Part shown: one piece after another, positions 1 through 11,254 of the stretch
How the letters are laid out: each line of letters starts with the position of its first letter
How positions within the stretch are numbered: the stretch's first letter is position 1
Origin: Rhizophlyctis rosea
Taxonomy: Eukaryota; Chytridiomycota; Chytridiomycetes; Rhizophlyctidales; Rhizophlyctidaceae
Direction of reading: 5' to 3'
DNA: 38,261 nt
Assembly: GCA_027596075.1 (NCBI GenBank)
Contig: JADGJC010000338.1
Location: 1-38,261 of the forward strand
Notes under the pieces: model-generated
Seen by the model: the letters and a program-made list of their open reading frames with translations, nothing else
What the model was told of the DNA's origin: nothing
The model's database searches: none
Made by a program: the position numbers and the translations under genes

Positions 1-3000
1 GGCCGTCGACCAGCCCCCTCCACCCCTCAACAACAACCGTCCCAGGCTCCAAAACCCACACCCCCCCAACCCCAACCCCCCTCCCAACATCCATAACCCT
101 CCTCACAACATCAACCCAAAACTTCCGCACCTCCCCATCCCCCAACGTCCGATCCGCCTCATTAACCGTATAATGATACAGACTCTTCCGTCCCCTCTCC
201 ATTAATTTCTCATGAACTTCCAAATCCAAACTCCAAAACACCACCGGTGACGAAATCATAGACTGGAAATTAGCCTCCACAGAACACGCAAGGTTCAACC
301 CCAAATTCAGTGTCGACTGCGTCACGGGTATCAGAACCACACTAGCCGAAAGCGGATCCCCCGTTTGCGCTGTCACAAGAGCCGCAGAAGGTTTCAACGG
401 CTTCTCCAACGGCGTCATCTCACCCCCCATCGTCTCCCGCACCAACAAATCCTCCAAACACCCATCCCTCCACCCCGCCATATCCCCCCTCGCATCACAC
501 CCCGTCTTCCCCTCCTCAAAATCAAGCAAATTAACCCTAATCCATTCCAACAGCGCTTTCTCCTTCCGCGGATTATTCGGGCCATTATCGCCCACAGCAT
601 TAATCTTCCGCGCGAAGAAGTGCGGGGGAGTTTGGTAGGGCGGTGGGGTCTTCACGGTGTGGGAGGGGACGATGGTGATGTTTGTGGCGTTTGCGAGGGA
701 GGGGTGGAGGGTTAGTGGGGGTGGTTGTGGGGGGAAGTGGATGCGGTCGGTGAGGCCCAGCCAGGCGGGGTGCGGGGAGCCGAAGTGGGGCCAGCGGAGG
801 TAGCGTTTTGAGTCGTTTATGACGGTGTCTTTGAATTTCAGGGAGTTTAGGAGGACTGGGAGTATGTTAAAGTTGCGGTTGCGAGAAGGGAAGATGGGAT
901 GTGCAAGTTAGATTGGGCGGTTCGCGTCTGCTAACGACGGGAAAAACACACTGAACTCCATTCCTTGAAACTCACCAGTAGCGAAATACATCTCATCCGG
1001 GATGTACACCGACTCGGAGAACGCTAGGAACAGCAACGCGTCTGGATCGGTGCGGAAGAAGTCGACCGCTTCGGCTGTAAGAATCATCCATTGGTGGTGC
1101 TTGTACAGCGTCCAGCTCGGGAACGGGCGATTGACCACGCCCAGTTCTTTATGATGATGAGCCCGTTCATTGTTGAGCGTCGCCATGTGCGGCCGGCCGA
1201 TACGCTCCGCCAAGTGTTCTGAGTGGGAAGAAGACGCAATTCGTAAGTCCATAGCCTCAAAATGCTACAAATCAATTTTCTCCCACAAAAACAACACACC
1301 CCGCCCGCCGCCCAACCCCGCACCCACACACACGGACAAATGCGGACAACAAGAGAACCTCAAAAAAAGCACGCCTGAAACTTACTAGTATCAACCCAAT
1401 ACTCAATCCAATTCCTCCTCCCCATCCCGTTCAAAACCTCCAAAATCCGTCCATTCCTCACAAGCGGCCAGTCAAAATTACTCAAATTAATCACATACTC
1501 CCACTCCGCCAAATCCCTCAACTCCCAAAACCCACTCAATTGCGCCAACACCAAAGACGAATGTCCCCAAATACATGGGAAGCGCTTCTGCGCTAGGTGG
1601 ACGTTACCCCGTCCTACGCGTTGACCTTTTTGGAATTCGCGTTTTTTGATGTATTGATCGAGGTTGTTGTGGAGTTGTTGGGAGCGGGCGTCGACGTGGA
1701 TGAGGATTAGGGCGTTGCCGTCGTCGAGGATGTCGATGAGCATCTGGGGGGGGGTGGGTTTGGTGAGTGGATTCGTTTCACCGATGTGATTTGCAAATAA
1801 TGTGTAATGAGAGGACAAGCAAATATGACTCACCTCCAACTGCGGCGCACCCAACACTTCATGTACAAGGAACAAGTATGCCAACTTATACTTTCGTCGT
1901 TCACCCGGGAATTTGGACGGACTGGGTGCGATGGATGGAATGTTCTCCTTGAAATAGTGCAAAGGGTCAATTCCCACCATTAATGGGTGGTCCGTCATGT
2001 TGAGATAATGTGATGTTCCTTCCGCGGATATGAAGCATGCATATCGTAGCGCGTCCTATATGAGCGTCCGTAAGTCATCAGCATCACGCCATTGACGGTG
2101 TCAACCCGACAAATCAACGACACCCCAAACAACGTACATGATTATTGATAGCGGCCTTCAACCAATCCACCACAGCGTCCGCCCTCTCGTCAATCAACTC
2201 GACAAACTCCTCCATGGTCGGGTTCTTCTCCACGACGGATCCGCCTAATGGCTTGACGTCCACAAACGAGTCGAATGTGGCATTGTTGAGCATGGAACAT
2301 GTTTGAAAGCCCGTTGCGCGAAAGTAGCGATGGCTGAGTGCTTCCTTCATGGAGGCGGTGAGGGAGGAGTTGAGGATTTGGGGTGATGGGGGAGGAGCGG
2401 GCGGGTCTGGGGAGGCGGGTGGCGAGGGGGGATCGGATGATGGCTTCTCCTTGGTGGTATTTGTCTGCTGCGAGGATGAATTGAGTAAGATTGGATTGCT
2501 GGGATTCATTCATCGTCGCAGCACATCAAACGCCCACCTTCTCTCCCACCAGCCCACCCTCACCACCTCTAACGCTCCCACGCTCCTACCCTGCCACCCA
2601 CCCAATAACCACCGACCCATTTTCCCACCCTCCCACCCTCCCTCCTGCCCACCCCCACAATCACACACCCACCCACCCATCACTGCAGCCCACCTTCTCA
2701 CTCTCCCCATGACCACCAACGCATTTCCCACCACTCCAGTAACATCCCCAGTAATCTTCCCACGCTCGTCGCGCACACACTCACCAATCTCACTTCATCA
2801 CCACTAGCAGCACCAGCAGCAGCCTTCTCCGCCAACGAGGGCTCCTTCTTCCCCATCGTCGTGGTGGGCAAATAATCACTCGAATTGGGTATCAAGTAAA
2901 ACATCAACCCTATCGCGACGAGGACCAGCAACACTCTTAGGCGTTTGGTTGCTGGCCGGCCACCCCACATGCTGGGCGCCGACCGTCTCGTCGTGGTTGC

Positions 3001-3024
3001 GACTTGAGGGAGGCCCATGACCAT
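1..3024 (-). CDS. Type II membrane glycosyltransferase, GT14 (xylosyltransferase/core-2 type) with GT77-like C-terminal domain; 3' end cut by window
   Basis: Six exons are readable: 3024-2794 (or to 2785), 2467-2138, 2055-1834, 1743-1386/1375, 1264-976 and 855-1. Exon 1 encodes a basic stretch (KRLRV) followed by one membrane segment (VLLVLVAIGLMFYLI), the layout of a Golgi type II signal anchor. Exons 3-5 carry the GT14 (Branch) fold: KLAYLFLVHE, LILIHVDARS, INLSNFDWPL, EYWVDTS, HHQWMIL and the acidic YIPDEMYF. Exon 6 opens with KFKDTVINDSKRYLRW, typical of xylosyltransferase-like enzymes. After a linker, bases 360-1 resemble a GT77-type nucleotide-sugar transferase (LNLACSVE, VVFWSLDLE, FWVDVVRR). 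Known family members transfer sugars to proteins or glycans in the secretory pathway; the acceptor here is unknown. The intron between exons 4 and 5 stays in frame only with a GC-AG intron (1374-1265). The start at 3024 has a second in-frame ATG at 3018. Confidence 0.85.
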
Positions 3025-6000
3025 TGAGTATGCTATTATGTTGATGGAACTAGATGGATGTAATGGGCGGATGCGTGGGAATGGGTGTGAGGGGGAGGCA
3101 AACACTCGCAGAGTTTGTCCTGGAGGCGTGGGGAAGAGCAACGACAGGAGTGTGTGCGTGTGGGTAGTGTGAAAGCGTGAGAAAACTGTGCCGTGTGGTG
3201 TCGAATAAAGTTGTAGTGATATGCTATTTGTTTGTCAAGGATAGCTGGAGTATGTATGGGAGGGTTTGTTATTGTTGTTTGGAAGGTGGGTTCGCAGTTG
3301 GTTCTGACACGTGGGACGGAAGTAGGTGTGGAAGGTGTTTTCAATACTATGCATACAACAGTAGAAGGAATGCGGAGGGTAGAAGGATATGATACACACA
3401 CCAATCCCGCTATGCAACAGCAGTGCCGCTCTCCGCTATCTAACAAACAGAGCTGGGTGTGCAGGTGTGCAGACTGGCTATCGGTAGTAAGCAATACCGT
3501 GGGAAAGTGTGCCAAGAATGGGTGTGAAGTGTGCGATATGTGGCGTGATTGGGGAATCAGAGTGTCTGCTCTCTCCTGCTACATTATCGCCATACCATAG
3601 ATGCAATCGGGGGCAATGAATCGACTACCAAGCAAAAATGGGGTCCTTCTATCGCTTGTCCGTCGTCCTGGGGGGTCCCTCTTTTTCTATAGGTATATAT
3701 ATGATGGGGAATCATGCAAAATGGTGAGGAGGGCAGGCGAAGCTCACGAAATCGCGCGCGCCAAAACCCCCCTCTGCTTTGCCACACCCATTCTTGGCCT
3801 TTTGCGGCAAAAATGGGGAACCAAGAGTCCGAGACCGGTAACGTTACACAAAAAGTGCATCGATAGATTCGGTTCGCGCTGACATAGATGGAGGAGCTGA
3901 TTGATGATTCATGCACTGCCCGTTCTGACCACGTTCTCCCATCGACCCATCCACCACAAACACGGGATCCGATGACAGACCAACCACCAGCAACCAAACA
4001 TGAATCGATATCTCGGAGGGTGCCAAACTGATATGATTTGATGCCAGCCATCGGAAAACTTAGGGAACTACTAGGGAGTCTTCGTGCGATAGTCTTCATT
4101 TCAATCACTATCCAAAATACCCACGTCATTCGCATCCATCACGTCCGGCGTCCCCCACTTCCCCGTCTTTCCGCAGGCCACCTCAAACGATCATACCATC
4201 ATGCATGCAAACGAACGCCACGCGTCACTCGTGAAATGAAATTTCATACAGGTCCCAGCGATCGCTCGGTGCAGTGCCACCCCCGACACTGCCTTTTCAC
4301 ATGTCAACGGTTGAAATGCGCAGATACATAGCATCAAAACACGTCATCTGTCAACAATCCCAGCTAATCCCGACGATATCACTTCCTTCTTACTATCTAT
4401 TCAACCGCATTTTGTTCAACCTGAGGGTTAGCTTACTGACAATTGACACGTGCATCTTCAAATGCTGTGTCCTTCACCTTATGGCGGTTTTTGTCTTCGG
4501 AGCTTCGGTCCGAATCCTCCGGCGCTGGCACACTTGGCGTGGTCGTGGCAAATCCTCCACGATTCCTCCACCATTCTCCTTCAGCGGCATCACCTTGACC
4601 TTCATTTGAAGACCCCTCATCTTCTCGTAGCAGTGCCACGTTGGATGCCTTCGGTCCACTTTACAATACCGCCACCAATCTCAGAGTGCAGCAAAGCTGG
4701 ACGTCAAAGGCTGTCAGTGCAGAAACACAGAGTATAACATTCGCCATCGCTTCTCTATCAAATTGATGAGAAAAGAATCATTCGCACATCATGGATCCTA
4801 TCTGGGCCTCACGCACAAAAGAAGTGTTTGTTCATCAAGCATTCCAAAATGCAAGCCTTGCGGCTGTTTGGAACGTGCATTCATTGGGTTCAGTCCTCTG
4901 ATTGCAGGCCAAACCTTACGCCATGAATGGCACCTTCACGACGATTGTGGGTCAGGTCCATTCCATTTTCAGTTATTCCGCTGAGGATTGTACATTACTG
5001 TAAGTCACAGATCATGATCAATGCCAACATCTTGTGGGACATGCAAAGCATCGTGCTTTTTTTCCTTGGAACAATCTCACGAAGTTGCTTCGGGATCAGC
5101 AAGCTCAACTCACTTCCCGTCTAATCGATCGCGGCGTGTATCAAAAGTTGTTGATATCAGCTCCAAATCACCACCATCACCCATTCCACACCCAGGTCCA
5201 TTTTGCGCGAAAGGTCAAAATCGGCCTTCAAAACCCTTACTACCCTTGATGCAATGGCAAGCCAAAGAGAAAAAACATTTTCCGCCGGAGAAGCCACTAC
5301 GCATCTGAACCCTGAACATTCATAGAACAGATACTGATACAATATTGCCATATGTCAAAGGTGAGACTGCCTGAGTAACGTTCCAATTCCTCTATCCTGC
5401 ATTCTTCCGAGGAGGCAGCCCTCCAAACTTCCTTTTGACAATGTCAATTTCGATAGAACCACAGCGAAAAAGTGTAGACTGCTTTCTTCAGACTTCGAAA
5501 GCTTTCTCACTGCTTCATGCCTATTTGCTCTACCAACCTTCTTCTTTTTTCAATCGCACAACGTCCTAGATCAGAAAGCACCACCACCATTGCCTAATCC
5601 GCGCCATATGATGAGAGGTTGAGTAAGTTGATGGCAGAACAGTTGGTAGCTGGATCCTCTGACTGCTTTCACCACCGCCTCCCTGCAGGGGCGATTCTGA
5701 TAATCCGAATGCCACTAGTGCTCAATTCAAGACGGCGTTTCTCCTTCTCAGCTTTCTCTTGAATATTTTTGTCACTTTTGCTCATAACCCCTTGCTGGCT
5801 TACAAATTACCATTGAGCACAGCGGACTGCATCATTGGAGGAGCTATCTTTGCACAGCCTGCAAGCGATAAAAAGACTTTACCAGAGGGATCTATGAAAC
5901 ATACATAACTGGGGAAACTTTTCGCATTCCAGCATGCACAATGCCTCCAAACATGCATGAATTGGCAAAATCAGAGGAAAAAAGATTGGTTGATGTATGA

Positions 6001-7657
6001 GTACATCTCGCGTTCATCGAAATCAACAATTACCAAACCTGCTTCTCTCTAACTTGCTACCTTACTGAATCGGAACTCCATGGGGAATACGAGATTAAAA
6101 AAGGAAAACGGTAGACAACGACATCTCATTGGGAGGGGATGATGTCTCAAGAGGTCAGTGAGCGTATGCATGACTACAAGAGATGCACATAAAAGTGGCG
6201 GCCACGTGCCTAAATGTTCTGAACGTTGATTGCGCGCTTATAACCAAGTCGTGGTGACAGTAATCGTTCCCTTTCGACAGGACTACGCTGCTACTCATGG
6301 TATGCCCTGCTTGTCGGACGTTTCATATCAACAGAAGCAAACTGATGGCACATGGTAGGATTTGAACCAGGACAAGAGAGAAACGTCGCGCCTACCCTTC
6401 TGCTCAACAAGCACCAATAAATTGTAAACCCGGGCATCCGGTGTTCGTCAAAAGACTCAGAACGAATGGGTTCAGCATTTTATCTTCATATTGAAGTACC
6501 ATTCGCCGAGCGAAGTTTTGTAAAGCGGTACCACAGACCTGAGAATGTGCTGCTCTGCGAACTGACTTCAACGGCACAAAACAAACATCGCTAAAATCGC
6601 TGCCATATGCTGTTCACCCAATGACAACTGGCATCATAGAGCATCAAGAGTCATTCACATTCCAGTTAGCCGACCCACAACCATCTTACCGCCGGGTCCT
6701 CATTCCTTGCCCGCTCAAGGTTGCAAAGTGCAAGACAGTGCGCCGTAGGATGTAGGATGGTTGCTTCATGCGGTTGTCAAATGGCTAAAATGCCTCCAAG
6801 CTGGAGTCGCTAAAAGCAAGTACTGAATACTGATCTACTCACCTGAACGTCCTTCTTTTTCCCCCGCGTTATGATAGGCTGCTGCGAGGTATGCGTTTAA
6901 CAGGTTGACTTTATGCGGTATTGCAAGTTTGAGAGGTTCCGAATGGGTGATCGGCACACATCGCGTCCTCAATTGTGGAGCCCACATTCCCCATGCCACT
7001 AAAGTGCGAACCTCGAACAATCATGAAACTCAATTGGTAATGTCAAGCTTACAGAAGAGAATAGTGAGGGTTCATCTTCCAGATGGGAAGGACTAAAGTT
7101 ATCGGACGCAAGGGAATGGAAATGTTGTTTTTGATGTTTCGGTGGACATCAGTGCACTAGTGCAACCCGATACGCGAGGGTTCTTGTGCGCGCGAGGTGA
7201 AGCTAAGTAAGCTGGTGGGCAACGCCGACCGAGAGCCCGAAGGCAAGTGTGGTACGAAACACAGACGCAGAGCTCCAACTCCTTGCCTCCGTCAAACCAG
7301 AAAGTCAAAAAGCCCAAGATCGTAAATTCGCAATTGAAATTTCCAAAGTGCTGCCCATGCCTTCCCATCGCAGGGTCGCCTGATTACTCCCATCCCCCAA
7401 AATTGAAATCCCACACCACAGCAAGCATTCAGCAACAAATCGTCATCCAATAGAAAGCAATGGAGATAAACAACTCTCAGCTCCCTGACTTTCCACTATA
7501 CGTCACAAAGGTCCCCTCAAATATACGCTACTCCCCTTCCTCACTCTACATTGCCGATCTTTGAAGGAACTCACTCAACCTTTCATTTTCCGTTCCATCC
7601 ACCCTCACCAGAATCGCCGCAACATCTTTCCTGGCAAATCACCCACAGATACCCGAA
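3025..7657. other. Gene-poor stretch of about 4.6 kb
   Basis: This stretch holds the upstream region of the GT14 gene and then no gene that could be supported on either strand. The open frames are short, unlike known families, and lack convincing splice signals. The best leftovers are a charged minus-strand frame at 4433-4639 (NEGQGDAAEGEWW, then ending NCQ) and a minus frame of 183 codons at 3584-4135; neither has a recognisable domain. A TATA-like run lies near 3693. A degenerate tRNA-like segment is listed separately at 6346-6415. No transposase, reverse transcriptase or long terminal repeat was recognised. Confidence 0.5.
6346..6415 (-). other. Degenerate tRNA-like segment (possible tRNA pseudogene or SINE relic)
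   Basis: Read on the minus strand, the 70 bases start GGTGCTT and end ATGTGCC plus A. These ends can pair mostly as an acceptor stem, with two G-T pairs and one mismatch. A B-box-like GGTTCAAATCC and a D-arm-like GAGCAGAAGGGTAGGCGC are spaced roughly as in a tRNA. The T stem pairs poorly (only two of five pairs) and the anticodon stem is imperfect; an anticodon CTC would follow from this fold. An active tRNA is unlikely. Confidence 0.2.
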
Positions 7658-8258
7658 AATGCCACGTACTGCGGTAAGGGCCCTTCACGACCAGAATGAT
7701 CAAGCGCTACCACCTCCTCACACAACGTTTGAACCATGACATGGCCCTCCAGGCGATGATCCACACTTGCCGCTCGGCTTCTACTGTGAACAAGGGTAAG
7801 TTCGTCTTCAAAACAGAATAAACCCCTCGGCCAGCAATCAAAACCCAAGCTCGCATTGCCAGATACGAGTGTTCCAGATGCCAGCATGAGATCATCCAAG
7901 ATTGGTGTTGTAGCAAACTCCCTCCACCCGACCCACCAGCCCAATTCCCCCGCACAGGCCTGATTGTGGGCGTCATTGTTGGAATCGTAGTGTGCCTCTG
8001 TTTTGCTATTGCGGCATGCCGCGTTGTGAAGGGGAAACCGATTTGTTGCGCGGCGCAGTGTTGTAATCGTCACAGGTATGTGCTTGCAGATGTTGTGCCT
8101 TCACGGTTGGAGGAGGTAGCTAATGGTTCTACAATGATAGGAAGAAGGAGAAGGAACGAAATCCTGACACTGAGATTCTCCCATCGACTAATGCAAGTAG
8201 CCGGCAGCCGGTGGAAACCATCCAGATGCAGGCACCGGCCCCGACGTTGCGGAAGTAG
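7658..8258 (+). CDS. Small Cys-rich single-pass membrane protein, Shisa/STMC6-like (5' end uncertain)
   Basis: The well-supported exons are 7753-7795, 7863-8075 and 8141-8258. Their phases join cleanly across introns of 67 and 65 nt with GTAAGT/GTATGT donors. The spliced product has a short ectodomain rich in Cys (FYCEQGYECSRCQ, then DWCC), a proline-rich spacer and one membrane helix (LIVGVIVGIVVCLCFAIAA). The tail is Cys-rich and then basic, ending APTLRK and TAG at 8256. This layout (few-Cys ectodomain, CC pair, one helix, adaptor-like tail) recalls the Shisa/VOPP1-like superfamily, whose members act as membrane trafficking adaptors. That match is by layout only. The likely ATG at 7658 lies in a good context, but no consensus donor joins it in frame to 7753. 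The GTAAGG donor at 7673 gives the wrong phase, and reading through meets a TGA. The first exon may therefore be different. Confidence 0.6.
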
Positions 8259-8798
8259 GGTTTGGGGTATAAGGATACATTGGATACGAGCCGCAACGTG
8301 ACAAGAGCGAGATCCATTGGACGGACTGCAAGTTATCTTACGGTCAGCAGCATAGATGAGCAGAAAATTCGCCTTACCATGCTCTCAAATGTCAGTGGCA
8401 AGACCATCCCGTCATAGGACGATACTGAAACAAAAGCGTCTGGTCTTGAGCGGCACCTTGCCTTCTTAGTAAGCCACTGTACTCACTGTAGGAGAGCTCA
8501 TGAATGAATGTTGGCTTTTCTTTTTTGGCTGCACCAAGTCGGCCAGCTTTGATCCATTCACGAAAACATATCACATAACGATTATAATACAACTATCTTA
8601 CAAAGAGACTCGTACGGCATTCCGATGTATTGCAAATATCTGTCGAGTTGAACCGAACAAAAATGAAGGTGTACATGAACCAAGTTCATGGACTGATTGG
8701 AATGCTTGTTCACACATCACATCCGAGCGTATCGCATCCGTGCTTTCAATCCTGCTGAACCCAATCCCGTCTGAACCGCATTCATATAGCAATCACAC
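8259..8798. other. Convergent intergenic region
   Basis: About 540 bases lie between two converging 3' ends, the Cys-rich membrane protein on the plus strand and the tiny gene on the minus strand. The 66-codon minus frame at 8392-8592 has no recognisable motif. Nothing else is supported; the stretch probably holds both 3' untranslated regions. Confidence 0.5.
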
Positions 8799-9116
8799 TC
8801 ATTTATTTGAGAATGCTACAGGCAAGAACGCCGACCCGAGCGAATTGTAAGGCTGGCCGTCGATGGAGTTTGGGTTTTCGTCCCATGGGTTTTTGGGCTT
8901 TTTGGCTGGTGCAGCAGGGGGTGTGGTGTTGGGTTTGGACTTTTCCGAGGTGTTTTGAGGTTGATTGGAATGCGGTGACTGGCTGCTGTTGTCTGCTTTG
9001 GATTTGAAGAACTATATCGTGAATTACAATTAACGAGGGTGGTTTTCAACCTGGCTCAACTGCATTTCTGCAAGGAAGTCAAACTGCGATACCTTCTTCA
9101 CGGTCTCAAAACCCAT
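8799..9116 (-). CDS. Tiny two-exon protein, 78 aa, unknown function
   Basis: Exon 1 (9116-9093) encodes MGFETVKK and stops at a GTATCG donor. An 81-nt intron ends in ATATAG. Exon 2 (9011-8799) continues in phase with FFKSKADNSS, then a Ser/Pro/Lys-rich stretch, and ends with NPWDENPNSIDGQPYNSLG followed by SAFLPVAFSNK and TGA. The middle is low complexity and probably disordered. The C-terminal 30 residues look constrained because of their order-promoting and polar mix (W, D, N, Y, G, P). There is no membrane segment and no signal peptide. No family was recognised. The evidence for a gene is the clean splice, the good start context and protein-like composition in one frame only. Confidence 0.55.
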
Positions 9117-11254
9117 ATTGAAAAAGTGAAAAGGAAATGCTCACTCTGTCGTAAGGTAGCGGTCTCACTTCTTTTTCGCGGACAGAATGAAAGTTGTGTT
9201 GCAGGAGGAATTGGGAAGGAGGGACGGCAGCGAAGGGGCGAAGGCGACGGGTGGTCGCACACCACTTGGGCAACTCCCAACCCGGGCCAGCACCGCCACC
9301 CCATATGGCTAAAAAAGGACATATGTATCACACTGTTTTCCGGAGCAGAAAGAAACACGAGCGTCCTTCTGGAGATCCTGCACCAGGCGCTTCTGACAGG
9401 AATGGAAGATAGCAGGAGATCTGTCGAACATGGGCACCTTTCACTGAATTAAGCAGCACCGAGTCGGTGAGTAACTCAATGTTATGGACGCTAGCACTAT
9501 CAGCGGACTGCCGCTCATGGACGTTGACCACCTGCCCGGCATATAGCATCATGCACAGCCATTATAAGTACGTACTGCATTTGCTCTCCAGTTTTCCGCA
9601 ACCGAAGCGATTTTCACCACATACCGGGGCGAGCTGAGGATGGCGTAAACAAACTCAGCCACAATAAATAAATAAACAAGTATGTCGATTTCTCTTCAGA
9701 CTGTTCATCTTTTACAAGATTCAATGAGCAGAACACATTTATCGCACTACTTGATAGACGTTTGTGTCATTGATATCAGTAAAACCGAATGCAAGAGTTA
9801 TGGCATTGCAATATCGGTTGTATCTTATATTGTATCAATCGGACGTGGAAGGCCACAATAGACGCCAAGTCGATTCATCCTCACTGCGAAAACACAATTG
9901 GTCGCGGCTTCGACAACATCAGGCGAAAGATTTCGGTAAGTTGGAATGATTAATACTGCTACCCGATCCTCATCCAAAAAGGGTACCAGTTTCACTGTGA
10001 TCGGAGAAACTGGAGGGCCATTGATGGTTCGCCAATGGAGGCATACCCCACGACAACCTCTTCATATGCAACTCTCCTTTTTGCATGCTGGTAGCTGAAA
10101 TTTGTTAGAACGTGGTTTGCTCAGCTGGCATGGCAGAATTCTCCACATTGAACATGTTGTAAAACTGAGCGTCGTGCAGACGTATGTCAATGCGTCTGAT
10201 AACGGGAAAAGAATCTATACTTGAACGTCTCCGCTAAGGAATGGTTTACCAGTATGACCAGCCAGTCATTCCGCTGCCCTTTCAAAACCTCCTGTCCTCA
10301 CATTATCAAATAGTCGGTGGCCGGTAGCGCTGCTTATTCTGTTTGCTTGAGCATGTTACGAGTACTTGACCACTAGCCCAGTCTGCTAAGGGTTTGACAC
10401 AACTTCCAATGTTGCTCTGTCCAAAACCATCTTCAGACTACCATACGGGATCCATTGCAATCTTTGGTCTCATCCTTTTTCTTCCTTGACGCATTGGAAA
10501 TGAAATTGAATGCTCAATGTCGTTCCGATCGCTGTAATAAGCCCGACATGGATGCTGATGCTTGACGAGAGACTAGAAGACGACTCAACCACTCAATTTG
10601 GAGGGACCTCGATGACGAAGATCAATGACGAGCCGAGGCAAAGTTGTAGTGGTGATACGGCGGGAAGTTGCAAGAAAAAGGACCGATCTCAATAGTGAAG
10701 ATAATGGCTCTCAACCACCCGACAGGACTATTGGTGAGACCTAAGCATGTCAAGATCAGCGGAAACATCCATTGAAGTCTATATTAGTCCAATGGCACAA
10801 CATTCGCGGAACTAATTTCTTAATTTCGGTGTTGGTCACTGACCTTTGTGTTTCACAAGTGATAGCAAGCCATGAGCTCCCGCAAAAAAGGATGAAGACT
10901 AAGCTTTGATTATTCGAAGCTGCACGGATGGTTCGAGCATAGAGTGGTCTTTCAAATTGAACTCAGTTAAGCTATATAAAACCCAGGGCGCTTGATATTC
11001 TCATGCGTTTTTGCCTAATCAAGCCGACTCATGAAACTCCTCAATGTGTTTTGGGAAGGGCGCGCGCGGCCTTTTCCGATCCCATCGGCTGCCCAATGAT
11101 TTGAAAGTGCTCAATGCGATTGTACATGCACATTGAAGTGTTCAATTTAGTTTCTATCCTCAATTATTTACAATCAGTTACAAACGAAATGTACAAAAAC
11201 TCTGTCTTACACTATTTACCACGAATACCATTCACGACAAACGTCTCATCACAC
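9117..11254. other. Intergenic region of about 2.1 kb with an unassigned TATA box
   Basis: No coding exon could be supported on either strand. The short frames at 9194-9552, 9764-9949 and 10510-10695 have no recognisable motif or credible splice partners. The one clear signal is a canonical plus-strand TATATAAA at 10973-10980. The right edge probably contains the 3' untranslated region of the Smr gene. Confidence 0.45.
10973..10980 (+). promoter_or_regulatory. TATA-box-like element without an assigned gene
   Basis: The octamer TATATAAA matches the core promoter consensus and is followed by ACCCAGGG. No coding gene on the plus strand could be identified downstream before the minus-strand Smr gene. 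It may drive an RNA or a short unrecognised transcript, or be chance. Confidence 0.25.

Noticed and set aside
2510..2807. CCCACC-rich stretch as a satellite repeat
   Set aside because: No fixed unit length is seen. It lies inside the first intron of the GT14 gene and is simple pyrimidine-rich sequence.
3584..4135. 183-codon minus-strand open frame
   Set aside because: No domain, membrane or signal features, irregular composition, and no splice partners. Length alone is not evidence in this moderately GC-rich sequence.
4433..4639. Charged minus-strand frame (REDEGSSNEGQG) that looks protein-like
   Set aside because: The composition is plausible, but no in-phase upstream exon or start could be found, and no family is recognisable.
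7639..8073. 144-codon minus-strand frame over the Cys-rich membrane protein gene
   Set aside because: The plus-strand reading gives a membrane helix, Cys pattern and closed splice phases; the minus frame has none.
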